From Campylobacter gastrosuis (GTDB lineage Bacteria > Campylobacterota > Campylobacteria > Campylobacterales > Campylobacteraceae): a stretch of DNA of 64,000 bases. The notes under the pieces are model-generated. The model saw only the letters and a list, made by a program, of their open reading frames with translations, did not search any database and had not been told where the DNA came from. The position numbers were made by a program, and so were the translations under genes. Positions 45,100 to 52,891 of this stretch are shown here, in pieces (position 1 is the first letter of the stretch; the number at the start of each line of letters is the position of its first letter). The stretch is from the NCBI RefSeq assembly GCF_030249845.1, contig NZ_JANURM010000001.1, positions 62,001 to 126,000 of the forward strand, written 5' to 3'.

Positions 45100-46487
45100 C
45101 AAATGTAGTTGATACGCCTTTAAACATAAGCCAAATACCTAGCCAAAATGAGATTGTAATAACTAGCGATAACAAACAAATAAGACTTGTTAAAAAATTA
45201 GCAGAAGGTGGCGAAGGGGCTGTTTATGAGATAGATTTTAAAGATGAGGTAGCAAAAATTTACAATGCTCACTCAAACACAAAACGCCGATTTGAAAAGC
45301 TAAAATTAATGACTAGCAAAAATATATCTTTTAATGGAATTTGCTATCCAACAAGGCTTTTGTATAATCAAAATGGCGAATTTGTAGGCTATTTAATGCC
45401 AAAGGCAAGCGGTAAGACACTCGGTAGAAGCATATTTGCAGCCAAGCCTCTTTTTCTTAAAAATTTTCCAAATTTTAAAAAGCAAGATATGGTAAATCTC
45501 TGTCTTAATATACTCACAAAAATACGTTATTTACACAATAAAAATATTATTTTAGGCGATATAAATCCTGAAAATATCCTGCTCGTTTCGCCAAATGAGG
45601 TATATTTTGTAGATACGGACAGCTATCAGATTGAAAATTTCCCTTGTCCTGTCGGGACAATTAATTATACAGCTCCTGAAATTCAAGGCAAACACTACCC
45701 TGATTTTTTACGAACAAAAGGCAATGAAAATTTCGCTCTTGCAACACTGCTTTTTATGATAATGGTGCCGGGCAAACCGCCATATTCACAGCAAGGCGGT
45801 GGTGACCCAGCAAAAAATATAACAAATATGGACTTTTCATATCCATTTGGCGATAACTCTAATAAAAAAACGCCTGATGGACCTTGGCGTTTTATATGGT
45901 CTCACTTACCTTATCGCTTAAAAGAGGCGTTTTATAAAACGTTTGCAAGTGGTGAAGAATATAGTTATGAAAATACTCGTTTAAATGTTGATAAGTGGAT
46001 AGAAATTTTTAAAGATTATCAAAAAATGTTTGATAAACTTATTGATACAGATGAGATGAGTAATGAAATTTATCCGACAAGGCATAAAAAACATAAAGAC
46101 TTTAACTACATAAAATGCTCTCTTTGTGGTAATGAAGTCCAAGAAGATAGCGCTAAAATGGGGATTTGTAACACCTGTTTGTATGATAAAGGTGAGCCAT
46201 ATAAATGCAAAATATGTAATAAGGATATGCTTTATACAAATTATCAAAGGTTTATTTTAAAACAACCAAAATTTAATATCTGCCTTGAATGTAACAGCTC
46301 AAAAAATAATATAGTTTGGCAAGGAGTTTGTGCTGGTTGTGGCAAAAAATTAACGCTAACTAAGGGCAAATATGAATTTTATAGGCGTAAAAACTATGAT
46401 ATGCCAAAGCGTTGCGAAACGTGTAGAGATAATACAAATAAACCTAGTATTATAGATAAGATTATAGATTTTATATTTGGAGTATAG
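45072..46487 (+). CDS. Ser/Thr protein kinase with C-terminal zinc ribbons (TerY-P triad type)
   Basis: The frame holds a kinase domain (residues about 35-310): glycine loop LAEGGEGAVYE, VAIK-like Lys in VAKIY, catalytic loop GDINPENIL near residue 163, the DFG-equivalent DTDSYQIE near 181 and APE at about 201. This GDxNxxN/DxDS pattern is that of kinases linked to TerY vWA proteins. Zn-binding CxxC pairs follow near 349, 365, 378, 403, 419 and 448, then a hydrophobic tail. The only upstream start is a TTG (45072) with no Shine-Dalgarno, and no ATG precedes the glycine loop, so I infer expression requires fusion to the PIN gene. Confidence 0.85.
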   Translation: MPFKICSDVTNVVDTPLNISQIPSQNEIVITSDNKQIRLVKKLAEGGEGAVYEIDFKDEVAKIYNAHSNTKRRFEKLKLMTSKNISFNGICYPTRLLYNQNGEFVGYLMPKASGKTLGRSIFAAKPLFLKNFPNFKKQDMVNLCLNILTKIRYLHNKNIILGDINPENILLVSPNEVYFVDTDSYQIENFPCPVGTINYTAPEIQGKHYPDFLRTKGNENFALATLLFMIMVPGKPPYSQQGGGDPAKNITNMDFSYPFGDNSNKKTPDGPWRFIWSHLPYRLKEAFYKTFASGEEYSYENTRLNVDKWIEIFKDYQKMFDKLIDTDEMSNEIYPTRHKKHKDFNYIKCSLCGNEVQEDSAKMGICNTCLYDKGEPYKCKICNKDMLYTNYQRFILKQPKFNICLECNSSKNNIVWQGVCAGCGKKLTLTKGKYEFYRRKNYDMPKRCETCRDNTNKPSIIDKIIDFIFGV

Positions 46488-46541
46488 CGTTATTGTTCTT
46501 TATTTTTGTATTGATAAATATTTTTTAAAAAAGGAGAAAAA

Positions 46542-47133
46542 ATGAGTTCAAATTTACTTTCTAAATGAAGGAGTTAGGCTTTTTTATGAGGCTATAAAAG
46601 CCGATGAAATAGCGTTTTATTCGGCTGAGATTAGTATTGTTAGCTTTGGAGCAGGTGGGGCTAAGTGTATTCAGGATTTTTCAAGCTTGACCTTAGAGCC
46701 AAATGCCCCAACGCTAGTGGCTGACGGCTACACGCCACTTGGTGAGGCTGTAAATTTAGCACTTGATATGTTAGAGCGTAGAAAAAGCGAGTATAGTGAT
46801 AGCGGGGTGGATTACTACCAGCCTTGGCTTGTCGTGATGACTGATGGTGCACCAAATGGGGATAAAATGGAGCTTGAAAGAGCCATAGAACGCACAAATA
46901 GCCTAATTAAGCAAAGAAAACTTACGATATTTCCTATCGGTATTGGCGAGGCAGCTGATATGAATGTTTTAGCAAAATTATCGCCAGAACGCCAACCGCT
47001 AAAATTAAAAGGGCTACATTTTCGTGAGTTTTTCTCGTGGCTTAGTAAGAGCGTATCAAGAGTATCAGCCTCAACGCCGGGCGAGAAGGTTAGGCTTGAT
47101 ACTGACGGGATTAATTCGTGGGGCGAAATTTAA
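46542..47133 (+). pseudogene. TerY-like vWA domain gene, N-terminus deleted and frameshifted
   Basis: A strong AAAAAAGGAG Shine-Dalgarno leads to an ATG at 46542, but that frame stops after eight codons. From about 46546 another frame runs open to 47133, encoding FLNEGVRLFYEAIK, ISIVSFG, DGYTPLGEAVNLALDML (the T of MIDAS), WLVVMTDGAPNGD and IFPIGIGEAADM: the C-terminal four fifths of a TerY-type vWA protein. The N-terminal strand and DxSxS metal site are missing, consistent with a deletion just after the start codon. Any product from TTG 46687 would lack most of the metal site. Its stop overlaps the phosphatase ATG (TAATG). Confidence 0.82.
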
Positions 47134-48104
47134 TGATTGAGTTTAAAAATAGCTGGGCTATGGCTACGTGTGTAGTTGCTGGGAGAGCACACGTTGCTAA
47201 AAATTTACCATCTCAGGATAAAACTAGCTCACTTTTTAAAAACGGCGTAAGCGTGGTTAGCTTAGCTGATGGTGCTGGTTCGGCTAGATTATCGCATTTT
47301 GGAGCTGATATTGTTACTGATAAAATATGTGAAATTTTAGCTTCATCTTTTGATGAACTTTTTAATGACAATGAAAGTGATGTAAAAAGGCAAATTTTAT
47401 CTGTGCTTTTAGAGACATTACATCAAAAGGTAGATGAGCTAAAATGCGATTTAAAGGACTTGACTAGCACACTTTTAGCGATTGGGGTTAAAGATGACAG
47501 GTTTATTATGCTTCATATTGGCGATGGCGTGATAGGATACACAAAAAATGGCGACATATACGTTTTAAGCACACCACAAAATGGAGAATTTATCAATGAA
47601 ACTACATTTTTAAGCTCTAAAAATGCCATTGATGAGATGAGAGTAAAAAGAGAGCTATTAAACGGCATTGATGGATTTTTGTTGCTATCTGATGGAGCAG
47701 AGCATTCGCTTTATCACAAAAGAGAAAAACGCCTAGCTACGGCACTTTTGGGTATTGTTAATGCTTTAAAATATGTGGATACAAAAGAGATAGAAATTGG
47801 CTTAAAACAGAGCTTTGAAAATGTTGTTTCAATGGCTACAAGTGATGATTGTTCTATCGCTATAATGTCAAAAGTAGGCACTTATATCACACTAAGTAGA
47901 GAAAAAAAGATGGAGTTTTTGCAAACAGCATCACATAAATTTATGACTAAATGTGATAAAATTTTGGCATTTTTGTCACGCCCACGCACATTAAAGCAAA
48001 TCTCAAAACACATTAAGTTAAAACAAAAAATAGTCAAAAAGCATATTTTACGACTTTGCAAACTTAAAGTTATACGCCTTAAAAACGGATTTGTATTTTT
48101 TTAA
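47133..48104 (+). CDS. PP2C-family protein phosphatase with C-terminal winged-helix-like tail
   Basis: A 323-residue metal-dependent Ser/Thr phosphatase of the PP2C_2 type. Metal ligands occur in SLADGAGSARLS near residue 43, LHIGDGVIGY near 125, LLSDGAEHSLY near 189 and SDDCSIA near 242. Beyond residue 260 a Lys-rich segment (RPRTLKQISKHIKLKQKIVKKHILRLCKL) looks like a winged helix, perhaps for nucleic-acid binding. ATG 47133 overlaps the vWA stop. It is the third member, with kinase and vWA, of a TerY-P type triad: kinase adds, PP2C removes phosphate, vWA is the presumed scaffold or substrate. Confidence 0.85.
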   Translation: MIEFKNSWAMATCVVAGRAHVAKNLPSQDKTSSLFKNGVSVVSLADGAGSARLSHFGADIVTDKICEILASSFDELFNDNESDVKRQILSVLLETLHQKVDELKCDLKDLTSTLLAIGVKDDRFIMLHIGDGVIGYTKNGDIYVLSTPQNGEFINETTFLSSKNAIDEMRVKRELLNGIDGFLLLSDGAEHSLYHKREKRLATALLGIVNALKYVDTKEIEIGLKQSFENVVSMATSDDCSIAIMSKVGTYITLSREKKMEFLQTASHKFMTKCDKILAFLSRPRTLKQISKHIKLKQKIVKKHILRLCKLKVIRLKNGFVFF

Positions 48105-48194
48105 ATATATTTTTAATAAACAAATGCAAGATGAGCTTTTAAACAATCTAAGGCATTTTGCGAGTTTAGAAGGCTTAAAATTTTAGAGATTTCT

Positions 48195-48470
48195 TTGGGG
48201 CGTTTGGGGATTAAAAGCGTTGATGAGATATTTTTAGTTGAAGTTTTTATCAAAAACAACACTATTTTTAAGAGCAAAAAAGATACGGCAAGAATTTTTA
48301 AAACGGCGCTAGTAAATCACTTCAGACGCTCATTTTTTAAAATTTTAAAAGCCAAAGAGTTGGAGCTAAACGGCAAAATTTTAGCCCTAAATGATAAAAT
48401 CCTAGCCCTAAAAAACGAGCGAAAATTTAGGGCTAAAAAGATAGATTTTATACTAAAAAATCTACTTTAA
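48195..48470 (+). pseudogene. Degenerate orphan reading frame downstream of PP2C
   Basis: The 91-codon frame begins only with TTG and has no Shine-Dalgarno. Just upstream, an ATG at 48124 opens MQDELLNNLRHFASLEGLKF and then stops. A one-base shift near 48177 joins the two into EGLKILEISLGRLG, so this is probably one frameshifted gene of about 115 codons. The C-terminal half is very Lys/Leu-rich with a repeated GKILALNDKILALK segment (coiled coil). I recognise no family. It ends tail to tail with the Sel1 gene (9-base overlap). Confidence 0.45.
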
Positions 48471-48944
48471 ACTCGCACACGCACTATCGTTGCCCATTTG
48501 ACAGGCTTTTTGGGTGTAGTTTGATGACTTTTGCTTGTCGCTATTTTCATAAAATTTAGACAGCCAAAGACAGCCCATATCATCGCCAAGTTCGCAAGAA
48601 GCCGTAAAATCACGCAACGCCTTTTGATTTTCGCCCTTTTCTAAGGCGATATTTGCGACCTTAAAACAGCCATAAGGCAGCTTTAAATCGCACGAAATTT
48701 GGTAGTATTTTAAGGCGTTTTCATCGCTTTTTATCACGCCTAACCCCTTTGCATAAAACTCAGCCAAGTTATAGCAGTTGTAGGCGTGTCCTTTTTCGCA
48801 ACTCTCTTTGAAAATTTTAGCCGATTTTGCGTATTCGTTTTCAAGTATGACCTCGCCACTTGGCTTTACGCCACCAGTAAATTGCTCACTCCCACCGCCA
48901 AAAGCCACGCTAAAAATAGCTAAAAAAAGTAGAAAATTTCTCAC
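48462..48944 (-). CDS. Secreted Sel1-repeat, Hcp-like protein
   Basis: A 160-residue protein with a signal peptide (residues 1-16) and three or four Sel1-like repeats of about 36 residues. Each carries the paired cysteines of Helicobacter cysteine-rich proteins (CEKGHAYNCYNLAEFY, CDLKLPYGCFKVAN, CELGDDMGCLWLSKFY, CQMGNDSACASL), which form one disulfide per repeat in the periplasm. Function of Hcp proteins is unclear (peptidoglycan or protein binding). It overlaps the NUDIX gene by four bases. Confidence 0.85.
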   Translation of the reverse strand: MRNFLLFLAIFSVAFGGGSEQFTGGVKPSGEVILENEYAKSAKIFKESCEKGHAYNCYNLAEFYAKGLGVIKSDENALKYYQISCDLKLPYGCFKVANIALEKGENQKALRDFTASCELGDDMGCLWLSKFYENSDKQKSSNYTQKACQMGNDSACASLK

Positions 48945-49531
48945 TTTGCCCCCTTAAATTCTCTCCACCACAAATAAGCAAACATAAGCCCAAAGCCCTT
49001 AACCTTGCTCTCATCGTAGATGAAATTTTGCATATCTTTTTGTTTGATAAAGACAAGCTCAATGCTCTCATCATCTATCCCACCGCCTTCGCTGACTTTC
49101 ATACTCTCATCAATCTCGCCGTAAAACATAGTTTGCGTGTTGCCACCAAAGCCAAGTGAGCCGTAGTTTCGGCTAATTCGCTCTAAATTTGGCAGTTTAT
49201 AGCCAGTTTCTTCAATGACCTCTTCAAGTGCGGTTTGCTCATCGCTTAAATTTTTATCTAAAATCCCAGCACAAAGCTCGTAAGTATAGCCAGGCTCATC
49301 GCTAAAAAATCCGCTCTTTTTTTGCGAATACCACACAGCTGGGCGAAACTGCTTGACAAATAAAAATGCGTCCTTTTGCTTGTGATACATAAAAATTGAA
49401 ACGCAGTTAAAGACCTTTACGCAGTCCCAAGTGCGTCTTTTGCCGTTTTGTTTAAAGCTCATCGTAAATGGCTCTAAGTATTTTGAGCCGACAAAGGGTA
49501 AAATTTCAAGGTCAGTTATAATAGTATCCAT
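48941..49531 (-). CDS. NUDIX hydrolase
   Basis: A 196-residue NUDIX enzyme. The NUDIX box is GILDKNLSDEQTALEEVIEETGY near residues 88-110, close to the GX5EX7REUXEEXGU consensus with Glu in place of the usual Arg. The FVKQFRPAVWY and YELCAGIL segments resemble ADP-ribose or nucleoside-diphosphate-sugar pyrophosphatases. It overlaps the mgtE 3' end by 16 bases. Substrate not determined. Confidence 0.85.
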   Translation of the reverse strand: MDTIITDLEILPFVGSKYLEPFTMSFKQNGKRRTWDCVKVFNCVSIFMYHKQKDAFLFVKQFRPAVWYSQKKSGFFSDEPGYTYELCAGILDKNLSDEQTALEEVIEETGYKLPNLERISRNYGSLGFGGNTQTMFYGEIDESMKVSEGGGIDDESIELVFIKQKDMQNFIYDESKVKGFGLMFAYLWWREFKGAK

Positions 49532-50880
49532 TTTGCAAGTCCTAAAAAGCTAAAAAATCCGATACAATCGGTAAAGGTCGTTAAAACCACAGCCGAGCCG
49601 ACTGCTGGGTCAATGCCAAAACGCTTTAATGTAAGCGGTATAATCGTGCCAAAAAACCCAGCTAGGCTTAAATTTATAACCATACTCCCAGCAATCACAA
49701 CGCCAAGGAGTGCCTTATCAAACCAAAACCACGCAATCACGCCCATAACAAAGCCAAAAATCGTGCCATTTATCATTGAAATTCCGACCTCTCGCTTTAA
49801 AACGTGCTTTGCGTCCTTAAACTCAATCTCGCCAAGAGTAAGCCTACGAACCGTTACCGTTAGGGCTTGTGTGCCGGTGTTACCGCCCATTGAAGCAACT
49901 ATTGGCATTAGCACAGCAAGTGCTACGTAACTTGCTATTGTTTCATCAAAAAGTCCGATTATTGCAGAGCTGACAATAGCGGTAAATAAATTTATAAGTA
50001 GCCAAATAGCACGCGCCTTGCCAGCCTTTACTAGCGTCTCTTCATCCTCGGCGTCATCATCAACACCAGCTAGGTTATAAATCTGCTCGGTCGCACTCTC
50101 TTCAATAATATCGTGAATATCATCAGCCGTGATACGCCCAAGCAAAACGCCCCTAGAATCAACAACAGCAATTACGTTTAAATCATAATCTTGCACGATA
50201 CCAACGACATCTTTTATGTTATCGCTATCAAGTGCGGTGTGGGGCTTGTAAAAATCTGGCTCTTTTTCATCAATAATCGCCCTTAGGCTCTTTGAAAAAT
50301 CAAATAAAATCAGCTCTTCAAGCGGGATTGCGTATTTTAAAATGTGATGATTATCCACGATAAAAAGCTGTGAGATGTTTTCAAGCTCCCCAGCGGCTTT
50401 TAGCTCACGAAGTCTAGCCACAGCATCGCCTAGCCTTTCGGCTAAATTTGCACTAAATAGCTCGGTTTGCATATATGCGCCAGCTTCGTTCTCATCGTAG
50501 CTTCTAAGGCGTAAAATATCAGCCTGATCGTCCTTGTCAAGCCTATCAAAAATCTCCCTTGCCTTATCTTCATCAATCTCTTCAATCTGCTGTAAAAGGT
50601 CGGTTGCGTCATCGCTTTCAAGCTCGGCAAGGGCATTTACGATTTGCTCTGATGGCACATTTTCAATCACGTCTTTTAAAAGCGACTCAGGTAGCTCCAT
50701 AGCCACGTCGCCTAGCGTTTCAGGGTCAAGTTGCTTTACGTAGTCGTTAAAAAGCTCGTCATCGTGGTGTTTTAGTGTCTTTAAGTGATGAGCGATATCG
50801 TAAGCTGTAAGGTCGCTCTCTAAATTCTCATCAAGGTGCAGGTCAAGTTGCTCTTTTGCCGTTTCTAAATCAACGCTCAT
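49516..50880 (-). CDS. mgtE: Magnesium transporter MgtE
   Basis: A 454-residue Mg2+ channel. It has an acidic N domain (residues 1-130), two CBS domains (LFIVDNHHILKYAIPLEELI and VIAVVDSRGVLLGRITADDIHDII), a connecting helix and five TM helices, with the pore signature VALAVLMPIVASMGGNTGTQAL near residue 320 and NLSLAGFFGTIIPLTLKRFGIDPA. The cytoplasmic part senses internal Mg2+ and closes the pore. Preceded by AGGAGC. Confidence 0.95.
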   Translation of the reverse strand: MSVDLETAKEQLDLHLDENLESDLTAYDIAHHLKTLKHHDDELFNDYVKQLDPETLGDVAMELPESLLKDVIENVPSEQIVNALAELESDDATDLLQQIEEIDEDKAREIFDRLDKDDQADILRLRSYDENEAGAYMQTELFSANLAERLGDAVARLRELKAAGELENISQLFIVDNHHILKYAIPLEELILFDFSKSLRAIIDEKEPDFYKPHTALDSDNIKDVVGIVQDYDLNVIAVVDSRGVLLGRITADDIHDIIEESATEQIYNLAGVDDDAEDEETLVKAGKARAIWLLINLFTAIVSSAIIGLFDETIASYVALAVLMPIVASMGGNTGTQALTVTVRRLTLGEIEFKDAKHVLKREVGISMINGTIFGFVMGVIAWFWFDKALLGVVIAGSMVINLSLAGFFGTIIPLTLKRFGIDPAVGSAVVLTTFTDCIGFFSFLGLAKWILL

Positions 50881-50888
50881 TTTTGCTC

Positions 50889-52055
50889 CTAAAAGCTAAC
50901 GACATCTGGGAATTTCTCCTCTTTTTGACTAGTTTCATTGCTGTTTAAAATTTTACCTAGCTCACCATCAAATTTTTGCACGATAGATTTAAATTTCACC
51001 CCTTCTTTGCCTTCAAGAACGCTTTTTATAACTCTCATCATACTCTCTGGATTTAGTGGCTTTTGCCCGCGATAAAGACCAAAATGCAGGTGCGGGCCGG
51101 TGCTCATACCGGTATTGCCTACATATGCGATTTGTTTGCCTTGCTGGACTTTTAGCCCAGTTTTTATCCCTTTTGCAAAGCCGTTTAAATGCGCATAAAG
51201 CGTTTCGTAACCACCGCTGTGAGATACGATTATGGTTTTGCCATAACCCCCCTTTGTGCCTACAAATTTTATCACGCCATCGCCAGATGATTTTACTGGT
51301 GTGCCACGAGGTGCGCCGTAATCAACGCCAAGATGAGCCCTGTATCTTTGCAAGACTGGGTGCCACCTTTTTAGGGTAAATGGCGATGTTATTCTTGCAT
51401 TTGCAAGTGGGCGAATAAAGACCACCTTTTCTCTATCTTTACCGCTTCTGTCGTAAAATTTATCGTTAAATTTATAAACTGAATACTTTTTATCCCTTGT
51501 AATAAACATAGCCGCACTAATATCTGGTGTGCCAAAAATTCTGCCTAAACGCCTTTTTTGCGTGTAGATTATGACTACTCTATCGCCTTTTTTTATGCGT
51601 TTAAAGTCAATGCCTTCGTTTTTAAATGCGTCCCTAAAACTCACGGCAAGTTGCATTGAGCCGGTGTAGTCATAGATATCTTCTGTGATTGAGCGTTCAA
51701 TTTTGATGTTTAAAACTCTATCTTCAACCTGATATGAAATAGGTATAAATTCTAGCTTGTAATTATCCTTTTCATCTAAAAAAATATGCATTTGAAGCTC
51801 ATCATTTACTGGGATTAAAATTTGCTTTATGCTGTTTTTATCATCTCTTAAAACCTGATATTTTATCCCAGCTGAAATCTCTTCTGCTAGCTCTTTATCT
51901 TCGCCAGAAAGGTTGTAAAATAGCGAAAGTGGCAGGCGGTTGCTCTCTAAGAAATTTAAAAAAGGTGTGCCACTAGGCCAGCTAAGCTCCTCAACACTTG
52001 GTTTTAACGCATATAAATTTAGTGTTAAAAGTATGAGAAGTAGCACCTTTGGCAT
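50889..52055 (-). CDS. M23 peptidoglycan endo/carboxypeptidase, Csd3-like
   Basis: A 388-residue periplasmic LytM peptidase with a signal peptide (residues 1-16), a long N-terminal regulatory region and the catalytic M23 domain (about 235-345). The zinc motif HLGVDYG (HxxxD) is near residue 242 and HLHFG near 325. Architecture and length match Helicobacter Csd3/HdpA, a DD-endopeptidase/DD-carboxypeptidase that controls helical cell shape; C. jejuni has the equivalent Pgp3. Role here is inferred. It lies 8 bases from mgtE. Confidence 0.88.
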   Translation of the reverse strand: MPKVLLLILLTLNLYALKPSVEELSWPSGTPFLNFLESNRLPLSLFYNLSGEDKELAEEISAGIKYQVLRDDKNSIKQILIPVNDELQMHIFLDEKDNYKLEFIPISYQVEDRVLNIKIERSITEDIYDYTGSMQLAVSFRDAFKNEGIDFKRIKKGDRVVIIYTQKRRLGRIFGTPDISAAMFITRDKKYSVYKFNDKFYDRSGKDREKVVFIRPLANARITSPFTLKRWHPVLQRYRAHLGVDYGAPRGTPVKSSGDGVIKFVGTKGGYGKTIIVSHSGGYETLYAHLNGFAKGIKTGLKVQQGKQIAYVGNTGMSTGPHLHFGLYRGQKPLNPESMMRVIKSVLEGKEGVKFKSIVQKFDGELGKILNSNETSQKEEKFPDVVSF

Positions 52056-52133
52056 TAAAATCCTTTGTAAAAAAATAGCCCTAATGTTACTAAAATTTTC
52101 TTTAAATTTTGCAAAAAATAAAGCATTTTAGGC

Positions 52134-52139
52134 TATAAT
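52134..52139 (+). promoter_or_regulatory. -10 box for the PgbA-like gene operon
   Basis: TATAAT within GGCTATAATCG, 32 bases before the TTG start, in the divergent gap with the M23 peptidase gene. Confidence 0.6.
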
Positions 52140-52170
52140 CGCCAAAAATTTCAAATTAAAGGATTGTGCG

Positions 52171-52890
52171 TTGAGAAAGTTTTTGCTTGTTTTTATGCTT
52201 ATGTTTAGCTTTGCTTTTGGTGCTAGTTTTAGTATGAAAGAATACAAAACTCCGCTAATTAGCATTGATGATGATGGGTCGGCGACTATTGTTGATAGCC
52301 CAGAGATTGTGGTTGGTTCAAGTGGGGTTGTTATGCGTCAGTTTGGTGTTGGCGATAGCTCAATCATCGCTCGTGTGAGCGTCATATCAAAGGGCGGTGG
52401 CTTTGCTAAATTGCAGTTTGAGGTCTTTGATAGCTTAGAGCAAAAAGCCCTGCCACTGCCCGGCGTTGAGCCAAAAAGTGGCGATTTGGCGATTTTAAAT
52501 TTCTTGTATGATAGGGCGTTAATTGTCGTGCCAAATAGAGAAATTTACGATGAGGTCGTGTCGGCGTTTAAAGATGTTATGTTTATTCATCCAGATATTG
52601 TTGGGGCGTATTTAAGCTATGAATACAAGCCAAACCCAAGCCGTGATGATTTTCGTAAAATGTGCTCACAAAGTGCGGCTGGGCTGATTTTTATCGGTAT
52701 GGATAAAAAAAGCGTCTTTGCTGATTGTCAGAGTTTTAAGGTCATAAAAGAGTTTGAAACTGGCGAGGTTGATAGCTATCAGCTACCATTTTACACTCGT
52801 GTGCGTGATATTGACACCATTTTTTACAAGCTAAATAGCGAACACATAAACAATTACGACGCACATTACGATAGACTTTTAGGGCAGTAA
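52171..52890 (+). CDS. PgbA_N-domain (plasminogen-binding N-terminal domain) exported protein
   Basis: A 239-residue protein with a signal peptide (residues 1-18) and the PgbA_N domain of Helicobacter/Campylobacter surface proteins, recognised from the ASFSMKEYKTPLISIDDDGSATI start, GVVMRQFGVGDSSIIARV, and RDIDTIFYKLN at the end. It lacks the Lys-rich C-terminal tail that binds plasminogen in H. pylori PgbA, so that activity is not implied. The start is a TTG with AAAGGA seven bases upstream. glcD follows after one base. Confidence 0.82.
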   Translation: MRKFLLVFMLMFSFAFGASFSMKEYKTPLISIDDDGSATIVDSPEIVVGSSGVVMRQFGVGDSSIIARVSVISKGGGFAKLQFEVFDSLEQKALPLPGVEPKSGDLAILNFLYDRALIVVPNREIYDEVVSAFKDVMFIHPDIVGAYLSYEYKPNPSRDDFRKMCSQSAAGLIFIGMDKKSVFADCQSFKVIKEFETGEVDSYQLPFYTRVRDIDTIFYKLNSEHINNYDAHYDRLLGQ

Positions 52891-52891
52891 A

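Noticed and set aside
46542..46568. Eight-codon leader peptide before the vWA gene
   Set aside because: No attenuator-like pairing or regulatory codons are seen; it is better read as the original start codon of the deleted vWA gene.
51243..51253. Six-C run in the M23 peptidase gene as a contingency tract
   Set aside because: Six residues is too short for frequent slippage and the frame is intact.
52171..52890. Plasminogen binding by the PgbA-like protein
   Set aside because: Only the N-terminal domain is present; the Lys-rich tail that mediates binding in H. pylori is absent.
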